A stretch of DNA of 64,000 bases from assembly GCF_933775445.1 (NCBI RefSeq), contig NW_026089441.1, positions 248,001 through 312,000 of the forward strand, given 5' to 3'. Numbering within the stretch: the first letter of the stretch is position 1; every line of letters begins with the position of its first letter. The notes under the pieces were generated by a model. That model was not told where the DNA came from. It did not search any database and worked only from the letters and a program-made list of their open reading frames with translations. The translations under genes and the position numbers were made by a program. Of the stretch, positions 1 to 14,104 are shown piece by piece. The stretch comes from Argentina anserina. Lineage: Eukaryota > Streptophyta > Magnoliopsida > Rosales > Rosaceae.

Positions 1-2220
1 ATACAATAGAAACTCGCATCAGAAGCCTTACAGAAATATACTCAAACGAGAAATGAAAAGATACACAATTATAATAGTAAAGATACGCAAACGATGTAGA
101 GATACACAATTGGAATAGTAAAGATACGCAAACGATGTAAAGATACTCAGTTTGAAAGAAACACACTCCCACACTTGCAAAACTCTCAAATTCAATAGAA
201 ACTCGCATCAGAAACCCTTACAGAAAGATACTTAAACGAGAAATGAAAAGATACACAATTGGAATAGTAAAGATACGCAATCGATGTAAAGATACTCAGT
301 TTGAAAGACACACACTCCCACACTTGCAAAACTCTCAAATACAATAGAAACTCGCATCAGAAGCCTTACAGAAAGATACTCAAACGAGAAACGAAAAGAT
401 ACACAATTGGAATAGTAAAGATACGCAAACGATGTAAAGATACACAATTGGAATAGTAAAGATACGCAAACGATGTAAAGATACTCAGTTTGAAATAAAC
501 ACACTCCCACACTTGCAAAACTCTCAAATACAATAGAAACTCGCATCAGAAGCATTACAGAAAGATACTCAAACGAGAAATGAAAAGATACACAATTGGA
601 ATAGTAAAGATACGGAAACGATGTAAAGATACTCAGTTTGAAAGACACACACTCCCACACTTGCAAAACACTCAAATACAATAGAAACTCGCATCAGAAG
701 CCTTACAGAAAGATACTTAAACGAGAAACGAAAAGATACACAATTGGAATAGTAAAGATACGCAAACGATGTAAAGATACACAATTGGAATAGTAAAGAT
801 ACGCAAACGATGTAAAGATACTCAGTTTGAAATAAACACACTCCCACACGTGCAAAACTCTCAAATTCAATAGAAACTCGCATCAGAAGCCTTACAGAAA
901 GATACTCAAACGAGAAATGAAAAGATACACAATTGGAATAGTAAAGATACGCAAACGATGTAGAGATACACAATTGGAATAGTAAAGATACGCAAACGAT
1001 GTAAAGATACTCAGTTTGAAAGAAACACACTCCCACACTTGCAAAACTCTCAAATACAATAGAAACTCGCATCAGAAAGCCTTACAGAAATATACTCAAA
1101 CGAGAAATGAAAAGATACACAATTGGAATAGTAAAGATACGCAATCGATGTAAAGATACTCAGTTTGAAAGACACACACTCCCACACTTGCAAAACTCTC
1201 AAATACAATAGAAACTCGCATCAGAAAGCCTTACAGAAAGATACTCAAACGAGCAATGAAAAGATAGACAATTGGAATAGTAAAGATACGCAATCGATGT
1301 AAAGATACTCAGTTTGAAAGAAACACACTCCCACACTTGCAAAACACTCAAATACAATAGAAACTCGCATCAGAAGCCTTACAGAAAGATACTCAAAGGA
1401 GAAACGAAAAGATACACAATTGGAATAGTAAAGATACGCAAACGATGTAAAGATACACAATTGGAATAGTAAAGATACGCAAACGATGTAAAGATACTCA
1501 GTTTAAAATAAACACACTCCCACACGTGCAAAACTCTCAAATTCAATAGAAACTCGCATCAGAAGCCTTACAGAAAGATACTCAAACGAGAAATGAAAAG
1601 ATACACAATTGGAATAGTAAAGATACGCAAACAGTGTAAAGATACATAGTTGGAATAGTAAAGATACGCAATCGATGTAAAGATACTCAGTTTGAAAGAA
1701 ACACACTCCCACACTTGCAAAACTCTCAAATTCAATAGAAACTCGCATCAGAAACCCTTACAGAAAGATACTTAAACGAGAAATGAAAAGATACACAATT
1801 GGAATAGTAAAGATACGCAATCGATGTAAAGATACTCAGTTTGAAAGACACACACTCCCACACTTGCAAAACTCTCAAATACAATAGAAACTCGCATCAG
1901 AAAGCCTTACAGAAAGATACTCAAACGAGCAATGAAAAGATAGACAATTGGAATAGTAAAGATACGCAATCGATGTAAAGATACTCAGTTTGAAAGAAAC
2001 ACACTCCCACACTTGCAAAACACTCAAATACAATAGAAACTCGCATCAGAAGCCTTACAGAAAGATACTCAAACGAGAAACGAAAAGATACACAATTGGA
2101 ATAGTAAAGATACGCAAACGATGTAAAGATACACAATTGGAATAGTAAAGATACGCAAACGATGTAAAGATACTCAGTTTAAAATAAACACACTCCCACA
2201 CGTGCAAAACTCTCAAATTC
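1..2220 (+). repeat. Left-edge satellite block with 676-bp tandem duplication
   Basis: This is mixed S and L units. About 1100-1730 repeats at about 1776-2406 (offset 676 bp). Both copies share the rare AAAGACACACAC (near 1169 and 1845), GAGCAATGAAAAGATAGAC (near 1251 and 1927), the AAAATAAACAC start and CACACGTGC. The GACACACAC variant (also near 306 and 643) and GAAATAAACAC (near 492 and 830) are typical of the left end and are rare or absent further right. No other sequence class is present. Confidence 0.85.
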
Positions 2221-5200
2221 AATAGAAACTCGCATCAGAAGCCTTACAGAAAGATACTCAAACGAGAAATGAAAAGATACACAATTGGAATAGTAAAGAT
2301 ACGCAAACAGTGTAAAGATACACAGTTGGAATAGTAAAGATACGCAATCGATGTAAAGATACTCAGTTTGAAAGAAACACACTCCCACACTTGCAAAACT
2401 CTCAAATACAATAGAAACTCGCATCAGAAGTCTTACAGAAAGATACTCAAACGAGAAATCAAAAGATACAGAATTGGAATAGTAAAGATACGCAAACGAT
2501 GTAAAGATACACAATTGGAATAGTAAAGATACGCAAACGATGTAAAGATACTCAGTTTGAAAGAAACACACTCCCACACTTGCAAAACTCTCAAATACAA
2601 TAGAAACTCGCATCAGAAGTCTTACAGAAAGATACTCAAACGAGAAATCAAAAGATACAGAATTAGAATAGTAAAGATACGCAAACAATGTAAAGATACA
2701 CAATTGGAATAGTAAAGATACACAAACGATGTAAAGATACTCAGTTTGAAAGAAACACACTCCCACACTTGCAAAACTCTCAAATACAATAGAAACTCGC
2801 ATCAGAAAGCCTTACAAAAATATACTCAAACGAGAAATGAAAAGATACACAATTGGCATAGTAAAGATACGCAATCGATGTAAAGATACTCAGTTTGAAA
2901 GAAACACACTCCCACACTTGCAAAACTCTCATATACAATAGAAACTCGCATCAGAAGTCTTACAAAAAGATACTCAAACGAGAAATGAAAAGATACAGAA
3001 TTGGAATAGTAAAGATAAGCAAACGATGTAAAGATACACAATTGGAATAGTAAAGATACGCAAACGATGTAAAGATACTCAGTTTGAAAGAAACACACTC
3101 CCACACTTGCAAAACTCTCAAATACAATAGAAACTCGCATCAGAAAGCCTTACAGAAAGATACTCAAACGAGAAATGAAAAGATAGACAATTGGAATAGT
3201 AAAGATACGCAATCGATGTAAAGATACTCAGTTTGAAAGAAACACACTCCCACACTTGCAAAACTCTCAAATACAATAGAAACTCGCATCAGAAGCCTTA
3301 CAGAAAGATACTCAAACGAGAAATGAAAAGATACACAATTGGAATAGTAAAGATACGCAAACGATGTAAAGATACTCAGTTTTAAAGAAACACACTCCCA
3401 CACTTGCAAAACTCTCAAATACAATAGAAACTCGCATCAGAAAGCCTTACAGAAATATACTCAAACGAGAAATGAAAAGATACACAATTGGAATAGTTAA
3501 GATACGCAATCGATGTAAAGATACTCAGTTTGAAAGAAACACACTCCCACACTTGCAAAACTCTCAAATACAATAGAAACTCGCATCAGAAGCCTTACAG
3601 AAAGATACTCAAACGAGAAATGAAAAGATACACAATTGGAATAGTAAAGATACGCAAACGATGTAAAGATACACAATTGGAATAGTAAAGATACGCAAAC
3701 GATGTAAAGATACTCAGTTTGAAATAAACACACTCCCACACTTGCAAAACTCTCAAATACAATAGAAACTCGCATCAGAAGCATTACAGAAAGATACTCA
3801 AACGAGAAATGAAAAGATACACAATTGGAATAGTAAAGATACGGAAACGATGTAAAGATACACAATTGGAATAGTAAAGATACGCAGACGATGTAAAGAT
3901 ACTGAGTTTGAAAGAAACACACTCCCACACTTGCAAAACTCTCAAATTCAATAGAAACTCGCATCAGAAACCCTGACAGAAAGATACTGAAACGAGAAAT
4001 GAAAAGATACACAATTGGAATAGTAAAGATACGCAATCGATGTAAAGATACTCAGTTTGAAAGAAACACACTCCCACACTTGCAAAACTCTCAAATACAA
4101 TAGAAACTCGCATCAGAAGCCTTACAGAAAGATACTCAAACGAGAAATGAAAAGATACAAAATTGGAATAGTAAAGATACGCAAACAGTGTAAAGATACA
4201 AAGTTGGAATAGTAAAGATACGCAATCGATGTAAAGATACTCAGTTTGAAAGCAACACACTCCCACACTTGCAAAACTCTCAAATACAATAGAAACTCGC
4301 ATCAGAAGTCTTACAGAAAGATACTCAAACGAGAAATCAAAAGATACAGAATTGGAATAGTAAAGATACGCAAACGATGTAAAGATACACAATTGGAATA
4401 GTAAAGATACGCAAACGATGTAAAGATACTCAGTTTGAAAGAAACACACTCCCACACTTGCAAAACTCTCAAATACAATAGAAACTCGCATCAGAAGTCT
4501 TACAGAAAGATACTCAAACGAGAAATCAAAAGATACAGAATTAGAATAGTAAAGATACGCAAACAATGTAAAGATACACAATTGGAATAGTAAAGATACA
4601 CAAACGATGTAAAGATACTCAGTTTGAAAGAAACACACTCCCACACTTGCAAAACTCTCAAATACAATAGAAACTCGCATCAGAAAGCCTTACAGAAATA
4701 TACTCAAACGAGAAATGAAAAGATACACAATTGGCATAGTAAAGATACGCAATCGATGTAAAGATACTCAGTTTGAAAGAAACACACTCCCACACTTGCA
4801 AAACTCTCATATACAATAGAAACTCGCATCAGAAGTCTTACAAAAAGATACTCAAACGAGAAATGAAAAGATACAGAATTGGAATAGTAAAGATAAGCAA
4901 ACGATGTAAAGATACACAATTGGAATAGTAAAGATACGCAAACGATGTAAAGATACTCAGTTTGAAAGAAACACACTCCCACACTTGCAAAACTCTCAAA
5001 TACAATAGAAACTCGCATCAGAAAGCCTTACAGAAAGATACTCAAACGAGAAATGAAAAGATAGACAATTGGAATAGTAAAGATACGCAATCGATGTAAA
5101 GATACTCAGTTTGAAAGAAACACACTCCCACACTTGCAAAACTCTCAAATACAATAGAAACTCGCATCAGAAGCCTTACAGAAAGATACTCAAACGAGAA

Positions 5201-6540
5201 ATGAAAAGATACACAATTGGAATAGTAAAGATACGCAAACGATGTAAAGATACTCAGTTTTAAAGAAACACACTCCCACACTTGCAAAACTCTCAAATAC
5301 AATAGAAACTCGCATCAGAAAGCCTTACAGAAATATACTCAAACGAGAAATGAAAAGATACACAATTGGAATAGTTAAGATACGCAATCGATGTAAAGAT
5401 ACTCAGTTTGAAAGAAACACACTCCCACACTTGCAAAACTCTCAAATACAATAGAAACTCGCATCAGAAGCCTTACAGAAAGATACTCAAACGAGAAATG
5501 AAAAGATACACAATTGGAATAGTAAAGATACGCAAACGATGTAAAGATACACAATTGGAATAGTAAAGATACGCAAACGATGTAAAGATACTCAGTTTGA
5601 AATAAACACACTCCCACACTTGCAAAACTCTCAAATACAATAGAAACTCGCATCAGAAGCATTACAGAAAGATACTCAAACGAGAAATGAAAAGATACAC
5701 AATTGGAATAGTAAAGATACGGAAACGATGTAAAGATACACAATTGGAATAGTAAAGATACGCAAACGATGTAAAGATACTGAGTTTGAAAGAAACACAC
5801 TCCCACACTTGCAAAACTCTCAAATTCAATAGAAACTCGCATCAGAAACCCTGACAGAAAGATACTGAAACGAGAAATGAAAAGATACACAATTGGAATA
5901 GTAAAGATACGCAATCGATGTAAAGATACTCAGTTTGAAAGAAACACACTCCCACACTTGCAAAACTCTCAAATACAATAGAAACTCGCATCAGAAGCCT
6001 TACAGAAAGATACTCAAACGAGAAATGAAAAGATACAAAATTGGAATAGTAAAGATACGCAAACAGTGTAAAGATACAAAGTTGGAATAGTAAAGATACG
6101 CAATCGATGTAAAGATACTCAGTTTGAAAGCAACACACTCCCACACTTCCAAAACTCTCAAATTCAATAGAAACTCGCATCAGAAGCCTTACAGAAAGAT
6201 ACTCAAACGAGAAATGAAAAGATACAAAATTGGAATAGTAAAGATACGCAAACAGTGTAAAGATACAAAGTTGGAATAGTAAAGATACGCAATCGATGTA
6301 AAGATACTCAGTTTGAAAGCAACACACTCCCACACTTGCAAAACTCTCAAATACAATAGAAACTCGCATCAGAAGTCTTACAGAAAGATACTCAAACGAG
6401 AAATCAAAAGATACAGAATTGGAATAGTAAAGATATGCAAACGATGTAAAGATACACAATTGGAATAGTAAAGATACGCAAACGATGTAAAGATACTCAG
6501 TTTGAAAGAAACACACTCCCACACTTGCAAAACTCTCAAA
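2221..6540 (+). repeat. 1,878-bp tandem duplication, about 2.2 copies
   Basis: Copy 1 is about 2221-4098, copy 2 about 4099-5976 and a partial third copy about 5977-6540. Shared private variants prove the offset: GGCATAGTAAAG (near 2856 and 4734), CTCATATAC (near 2928 and 4806), GATAAGCAAACG (near 3013 and 4891), GTTTTAAAG (near 3380 and 5258) and AACCCTGACAGAAAG (near 3969 and 5847). Copies differ at scattered bases, such as TTACAAAAATATAC against TTACAGAAATATAC, so they are not an exact artefact of duplicated text. The partial third copy has gained one additional 189-bp L unit. Confidence 0.87.
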
Positions 6541-8808
6541 TTCAATAGAAACTCGCATCAGAAAGCCTTACAGAAAGATACTCAAACGAGAAATGAAAAG
6601 ATAGACAATTGGAATAGTAAAGATACGCAATCGATGTAAAGATAATCAGTTTGAAAGAAACACACTCCCACACTTGCAAAACTCTCAAATACAATAGAAA
6701 CTCGCATCAGAAAGCCTTACAGAAATATACTCAAACGAGAAATGAAAAGATACACAATTGGAATAGTTAAGATACGCAATCGATGTAAAGATACTCAGTT
6801 TGAAAGAAACACACTCCCACAGTTGCAAAACTCTCAAATACAATAGAAACTCGCATCAGAAAGCCTTACAGAAATATACTCAAACGAGAAATGAAAAGAT
6901 ACACAATTGGAATAGTAAAGATACGCAAACGATGTAGAGATACACAATTGGAATAGTAAAGATACGCAAACGATGTAAAGATACTCAGTTTGAAAGAAAC
7001 ACACTCCCACACTTGCAAAACTCTCAAATTCAATAGAAACTCGCATCAGAAACCCTTACAGAAAGATACTTAAACGAGAAATGAAAAGATACACAATTGG
7101 AATAGTAAAGATACGCAAACGATGTAAAGATACTCAGTTTGAAAGAAACACACTCCCACACTTGCAAAACTCTCAAATTCAATAGAAACTCGCATCAGAA
7201 ACCCTTACAGAAAGATACTTAAACGAGAAATGAAAAGATACACAATTGGAATAGTAAAGATACGCAATCGATGTAAAGATACTCAGTTTGAAAGAAACAC
7301 ACTCCCACACTTGCAAAACTCTCAAATACAATAGAAACTCGCATCAGAAGCCTTACAGAAAGATACTCAAACGAGAAATGAAAAGATACACAATTGGAAT
7401 AGTAAAGATACGCAATCGATGTAAAGATACTCAGTTTGAAAGAAACACACTGCCACACTTGCAAAACTCTCAAATACAATAGAAACTCGCATTAGAAAGC
7501 CTTACAGAAATATACTCAAACGAGAAATGAAAAGATACACAATTGGAATAGTTAAGATACGCAATCGATGTAAAGATACTCAGTTTGAAAGAAACACACT
7601 CCCACACTTGCAAAACTCTCAAATACAATAGAAACTCGCATCAGAAGGCTTACAGAAAGATACTGAAACGAGAAATGAAAAGATACAGAATTGGAATAGT
7701 AAAGATACGCAAACGATGTAAAGATACTCAGTTTGAAAGAAACACACTCCCACACTTGCAAAACTCTCAAATACAATAGAAACTCGCATCAGAAGCCTTA
7801 CAGAAAGATACTCAAACGAGAAATGAAAAGATACACAATTGGAATAGTAAAGATACGCAAACGATGTAAAGATACACAATTGGAATAGTAAAGATACGCA
7901 AACGATGTAAAGATACTCAGTTTGAAAGAAACACACTCCCACACTTGCAAAACTCTCAAATACAATAGAAACTCGCATCAGAAAGCCTTATAGAAATATA
8001 CTCAAACGAGAAATGAAAAGATACACAATTGGAATAGTAAAGATACGTAATCGATGTAAAGATACTCAGTTTGAAAGAAACACACTCCCACAATTGCAAA
8101 ACTCTCAAATACAATAGAAACTCGCATCAGAAGCCTTACAGAAAGATACTCAAACGAGAAATGAAAAGATACACAATTGGAATAGTAAAGATACGCAAAC
8201 AGTGTAAAGATACACAGTTGGAATAGTAAAGATACGCAAACGATGTAAAGATACTCAGTTTGAAAGAAACACACTCCCACACTTGCAAAACTCTCAAATA
8301 CAATAGAAACTCGCATCAGAAGTCTTACAGAAAGATACTCAAACGAGAAATCAAAAGATACAGAATTAGAATAGTAAAGATACGCAAACGATGTAAAGAT
8401 ACACAATTGGAATAGTAAAGATACGCAATCGATGTAAAGATACTCAGTTTGAAAGAAACACACTGCCACACTTGCAAAACTCTCAAATACAATAGAAACT
8501 CGCATCAGAAAGCCTTACAGAAATATACTCAAACGAGAAATGAAAAGATACACAATTGGAATAGTTAAGATACGCAATCGATGTAAAGATACTCAGTTTG
8601 AAAGAAACACACTCCCACACTTGCAAAACTCTCAAATACAATAGAAACTCGCATCAGAAGCCTTACAGAAAGATACTCAAACGAGAAATGAAAAGATACA
8701 GAATTGGAATAGTAAAGATACGCAAACGATGTAAAGATACTCAGTTTGAAAGAAACACACTCCCACACTTGCAAAACTCTCAAATACAATAGAAACTCGC
8801 ATCAGAAG
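5660..8808 (+). repeat. 3,149-bp tandem duplication, copy 1
   Basis: The left copy of a tandem duplication whose right copy is about 8809-11957. It contains S units, L units and SS runs. Diagnostic variants repeated 3,149 bp later include GATATGCAAACG (near 6433), GATAATCAGTTTG (near 6642), CCCACAGTTGC (near 6818), CGCATTAGAAAGCC (near 7488), GAAGGCTTACAG (near 7645), TTATAGAAATATAC (near 7988) and GATACGTAATCG (near 8042). I noticed no difference between the copies at the positions I compared, making this the most recent large duplication visible in the window. Confidence 0.9.
5980..6357 (+). repeat. Direct duplication of a single L unit (189 + 189 bp)
   Basis: Units 5980-6168 and 6169-6357 are adjacent L monomers sharing GATACAAAATTGG, ACAGTG, ACAAAGTTGG and the rare GAAAGCAACAC. 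The preceding 1,878-bp copy has only one such unit (near 4102-4290), so a single-monomer duplication occurred here. The pair was then carried along in the 3,149-bp duplication to about 9129-9506. Confidence 0.88.
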
Positions 8809-11800
8809 CCTTACAGAAAGATACTCAAACGAGAAATGAAAAGATACACAATTGGAATAGTAAAGATACGGAAACGATGTAAAGATACACAATTGGAATA
8901 GTAAAGATACGCAAACGATGTAAAGATACTGAGTTTGAAAGAAACACACTCCCACACTTGCAAAACTCTCAAATTCAATAGAAACTCGCATCAGAAACCC
9001 TGACAGAAAGATACTGAAACGAGAAATGAAAAGATACACAATTGGAATAGTAAAGATACGCAATCGATGTAAAGATACTCAGTTTGAAAGAAACACACTC
9101 CCACACTTGCAAAACTCTCAAATACAATAGAAACTCGCATCAGAAGCCTTACAGAAAGATACTCAAACGAGAAATGAAAAGATACAAAATTGGAATAGTA
9201 AAGATACGCAAACAGTGTAAAGATACAAAGTTGGAATAGTAAAGATACGCAATCGATGTAAAGATACTCAGTTTGAAAGCAACACACTCCCACACTTCCA
9301 AAACTCTCAAATTCAATAGAAACTCGCATCAGAAGCCTTACAGAAAGATACTCAAACGAGAAATGAAAAGATACAAAATTGGAATAGTAAAGATACGCAA
9401 ACAGTGTAAAGATACAAAGTTGGAATAGTAAAGATACGCAATCGATGTAAAGATACTCAGTTTGAAAGCAACACACTCCCACACTTGCAAAACTCTCAAA
9501 TACAATAGAAACTCGCATCAGAAGTCTTACAGAAAGATACTCAAACGAGAAATCAAAAGATACAGAATTGGAATAGTAAAGATATGCAAACGATGTAAAG
9601 ATACACAATTGGAATAGTAAAGATACGCAAACGATGTAAAGATACTCAGTTTGAAAGAAACACACTCCCACACTTGCAAAACTCTCAAATTCAATAGAAA
9701 CTCGCATCAGAAAGCCTTACAGAAAGATACTCAAACGAGAAATGAAAAGATAGACAATTGGAATAGTAAAGATACGCAATCGATGTAAAGATAATCAGTT
9801 TGAAAGAAACACACTCCCACACTTGCAAAACTCTCAAATACAATAGAAACTCGCATCAGAAAGCCTTACAGAAATATACTCAAACGAGAAATGAAAAGAT
9901 ACACAATTGGAATAGTTAAGATACGCAATCGATGTAAAGATACTCAGTTTGAAAGAAACACACTCCCACAGTTGCAAAACTCTCAAATACAATAGAAACT
10001 CGCATCAGAAAGCCTTACAGAAATATACTCAAACGAGAAATGAAAAGATACACAATTGGAATAGTAAAGATACGCAAACGATGTAGAGATACACAATTGG
10101 AATAGTAAAGATACGCAAACGATGTAAAGATACTCAGTTTGAAAGAAACACACTCCCACACTTGCAAAACTCTCAAATTCAATAGAAACTCGCATCAGAA
10201 ACCCTTACAGAAAGATACTTAAACGAGAAATGAAAAGATACACAATTGGAATAGTAAAGATACGCAAACGATGTAAAGATACTCAGTTTGAAAGAAACAC
10301 ACTCCCACACTTGCAAAACTCTCAAATTCAATAGAAACTCGCATCAGAAACCCTTACAGAAAGATACTTAAACGAGAAATGAAAAGATACACAATTGGAA
10401 TAGTAAAGATACGCAATCGATGTAAAGATACTCAGTTTGAAAGAAACACACTCCCACACTTGCAAAACTCTCAAATACAATAGAAACTCGCATCAGAAGC
10501 CTTACAGAAAGATACTCAAACGAGAAATGAAAAGATACACAATTGGAATAGTAAAGATACGCAATCGATGTAAAGATACTCAGTTTGAAAGAAACACACT
10601 GCCACACTTGCAAAACTCTCAAATACAATAGAAACTCGCATTAGAAAGCCTTACAGAAATATACTCAAACGAGAAATGAAAAGATACACAATTGGAATAG
10701 TTAAGATACGCAATCGATGTAAAGATACTCAGTTTGAAAGAAACACACTCCCACACTTGCAAAACTCTCAAATACAATAGAAACTCGCATCAGAAGGCTT
10801 ACAGAAAGATACTGAAACGAGAAATGAAAAGATACAGAATTGGAATAGTAAAGATACGCAAACGATGTAAAGATACTCAGTTTGAAAGAAACACACTCCC
10901 ACACTTGCAAAACTCTCAAATACAATAGAAACTCGCATCAGAAGCCTTACAGAAAGATACTCAAACGAGAAATGAAAAGATACACAATTGGAATAGTAAA
11001 GATACGCAAACGATGTAAAGATACACAATTGGAATAGTAAAGATACGCAAACGATGTAAAGATACTCAGTTTGAAAGAAACACACTCCCACACTTGCAAA
11101 ACTCTCAAATACAATAGAAACTCGCATCAGAAAGCCTTATAGAAATATACTCAAACGAGAAATGAAAAGATACACAATTGGAATAGTAAAGATACGTAAT
11201 CGATGTAAAGATACTCAGTTTGAAAGAAACACACTCCCACAATTGCAAAACTCTCAAATACAATAGAAACTCGCATCAGAAGCCTTACAGAAAGATACTC
11301 AAACGAGAAATGAAAAGATACACAATTGGAATAGTAAAGATACGCAAACAGTGTAAAGATACACAGTTGGAATAGTAAAGATACGCAAACGATGTAAAGA
11401 TACTCAGTTTGAAAGAAACACACTCCCACACTTGCAAAACTCTCAAATACAATAGAAACTCGCATCAGAAGTCTTACAGAAAGATACTCAAACGAGAAAT
11501 CAAAAGATACAGAATTAGAATAGTAAAGATACGCAAACGATGTAAAGATACACAATTGGAATAGTAAAGATACGCAATCGATGTAAAGATACTCAGTTTG
11601 AAAGAAACACACTGCCACACTTGCAAAACTCTCAAATACAATAGAAACTCGCATCAGAAAGCCTTACAGAAATATACTCAAACGAGAAATGAAAAGATAC
11701 ACAATTGGAATAGTTAAGATACGCAATCGATGTAAAGATACTCAGTTTGAAAGAAACACACTCCCACACTTGCAAAACTCTCAAATACAATAGAAACTCG

Positions 11801-11957
11801 CATCAGAAGCCTTACAGAAAGATACTCAAACGAGAAATGAAAAGATACAGAATTGGAATAGTAAAGATACGCAAACGATGTAAAGATACTCAGTTTGAAA
11901 GAAACACACTCCCACACTTGCAAAACTCTCAAATACAATAGAAACTCGCATCAGAAG
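8809..11957 (+). repeat. 3,149-bp tandem duplication, copy 2
   Basis: The right copy of the 5660-8808 block, carrying the same private variants at a constant +3,149 offset (for example CCCACAGTTGC near 9967, CGCATTAGAAAGCC near 10637, GATACGTAATCG near 11191). It begins with the GATACGGAAACG L unit (near 8866) and the AACCCTGACAG unit, and ends where the array returns to ordinary GATACGCAAACG L units after about 11957. Confidence 0.9.
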
Positions 11958-13398
11958 CCTTACAGAAAGATACTCAAACGAGAAATGAAAAGATACACAA
12001 TTGGAATAGTAAAGATACGCAAACGATGTAAAGATACACAATTGGAATAGTAAAGATACGCAAACGATGTAAAGATACTCAGTTTGAAAGAAACACACTC
12101 CCACACTTGCAAAACTCTCAAATTCAATAGAAACTCGCATCAAAAACCATTACAGAAAGATACTTAAACGGGAAATGAAAAGATACACAATTGGAATAGT
12201 AAAGATACGCAATCGATGTAAAGATACTCTGTTTGAAAGAAACACACTCCCACACTTGCAAAACTCTCAAATACAATACAAACTCGCATCAGAAGCCTTA
12301 CAGAAATATACTCAAACGAGAAATGAAAAGATACACAATTGGAATAGTTAAGATACGCAATCGATGTAAAGATACTCAGTTTGAAAGAAACACACTCCCA
12401 CACTTGCAAAACTCTCAAATACAATAGAAACTCGCATCAGAAGCCTTACAGAAAGATACTCAAACGAGAAATGAAAAGATACACAATTGGAATAGTAAAG
12501 ATACGCAAACGATGTAAAGATACACAATTGGAATAGTAAAGATACGCAAACGATGTAAAGATACTCAGTTTGAAAGAAACACACTCCCACACTTGCAAAA
12601 CTCTCAAATACAATAGAAACTCGCATCAGAAAGCCTTAAAGAAATATACTCAAACGAGAAATGAAAAGATACACAATTGGAATAGTAAAGATACGCAATC
12701 GATGTAAAGATACTCAGTTTGAAAGAAACACACTGCCACACTTGCAAAACTCTCAAATACAATAGAAACTCGCATCAGAAAGCCTTACAGAAATATACTC
12801 AAACGAGAAATGAAAAGATACACAATTGGAATAGTTAAGATACGCAATCGATGTAAAGATACTCAGTTTGAAAGAAACACACTCCCACACTTGCAAAACT
12901 CTCAAATACAATAGAAACTCGCATCAGAAGCCTTACAGAAAGATACTCAAACGAGAAATGAAAAGATACACAATTGGAATAGTAAAGATACGCAAACGAT
13001 GTAAAGATACTCAGTTTGAAAGAAACACATTCCCACACTTGCAAAACTCTCAAATACAATAGAAACTCGCATCAGAAGCCTTACAGAAAGATACTCAAAC
13101 GAGAAATGAAAAGATACAGAATTGGAATAGTAAAGATACGCAAACAATGTAAAGATACACAATTGGAATAGTAAAGATACGCAAACGATGTAAAGATACT
13201 CAGTTTGAAAGAAACACACTCCCACACTTGGAAAACTCTAAAATTCAATAGAAACTCGCATCAGAAAGCCTTACAGAAAGATACTCAAACGAGAAATGAA
13301 AAGATACACAATTGGAATAGTAAAGATACGCAATCGATGTAAAGATACTCAGTTTGAAAGAAACACACTCCCACACTTGCAAAACTCTCAAATTCAAT

Positions 13399-13514
13399 AG
13401 AAACTCGCATCAGAAAGCCTTACACAATTGGAATAGTAAAGATACGCAATCGATGTAAAGATACTCAGTTTGAAAGAAACACACTCCCACACTTGCAAAA
13501 CTCTCAAATACAAT
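13399..13514 (+). repeat. 116-bp deletion monomer
   Basis: This S unit lacks 33 bp. The normal order GCCTTACAGAAAG ... GATACACAATTGG is collapsed to GCCTTACACAATTGG. The lost piece is bounded by TACA on both sides, so a microhomology deletion or slippage event explains it. I saw no second copy of this junction in the window, which suggests that it is young or was never amplified. Confidence 0.9.
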
Positions 13515-13851
13515 AGAAACTCGCATCAGAAGCCTTACAGAAAGATACTCAAACGAGAAATGAAAAGATACACAATTGGAATAGTAAAGATACGCAAACG
13601 AAGTAAAGATACACCATTGGAATAGTAAAGATACACAAACGATGTAAAGATACTCAGTTTGAAAGAAACACACTCCCACACTTGCAAAACTCTCAAATAC
13701 AATAGAAACTCGCATCAGAAGCCTTACAGAAAGATACTCAAACGAGAAATGAAAAGATACAGAATTGGAATAGTAAAGATACGCAAACGATGTAAAGATA
13801 CTCAGTTTGAAAGAAACACACTCCCACACTTGCAAAACTCTCAAATACAAT

Positions 13852-14104
13852 AGAAACTCGCATTAGAAGCCTTACAGAAAGATACTCAAACGAGAAATGA
13901 AAAGATACACAATTGGAATAGTAAAGATACGCAAACGATGTAAAGATACACAATTGGAATAGTAAAGATACGCAAACGATGTAAAGATACTCAAACGAGA
14001 AATGAAAAGATACAGAATTGGAATAGTAAAGATACGCAAACGATGTAAAGATACTCAGTTTGAAAGAAACACACTCCCACACTTGCAAAACTCTCAAATA
14101 CAAT
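13852..14104 (+). repeat. 253-bp fused monomer (L plus 64 bp)
   Basis: After a normal pair of 41-bp blocks, the sequence re-enters the unit at GATACTCAAACGAG (near 13986) instead of continuing to GATACTCAGTTTG. The result is an additional 64 bp (23+22+19). AAAGATACTCA (11 bp) is common to both sites, so unequal exchange within a monomer, at non-equivalent AAAGATACTCA sites, explains it. The segments before and after the junction match at an offset of 253 bp, including the rare CGCATTAGAAGCC. Confidence 0.9.

Noticed and set aside
7288..7482. Family of 61-78 codon plus-strand open frames starting MKETHSHTCK
   Set aside because: They occur in phase with the monomer across the array wherever one S unit plus part of the next lacks a stop. 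They have no coding signature and are repeat by-products.
12141..12180. CENP-B box candidate around AAACGGGAAATG
   Set aside because: The CGGG and the A three bases before it are present, but the upstream TTCG required by the core motif is absent (AGAT instead), and the variant is rare (near 12172, 14336 and 14676).
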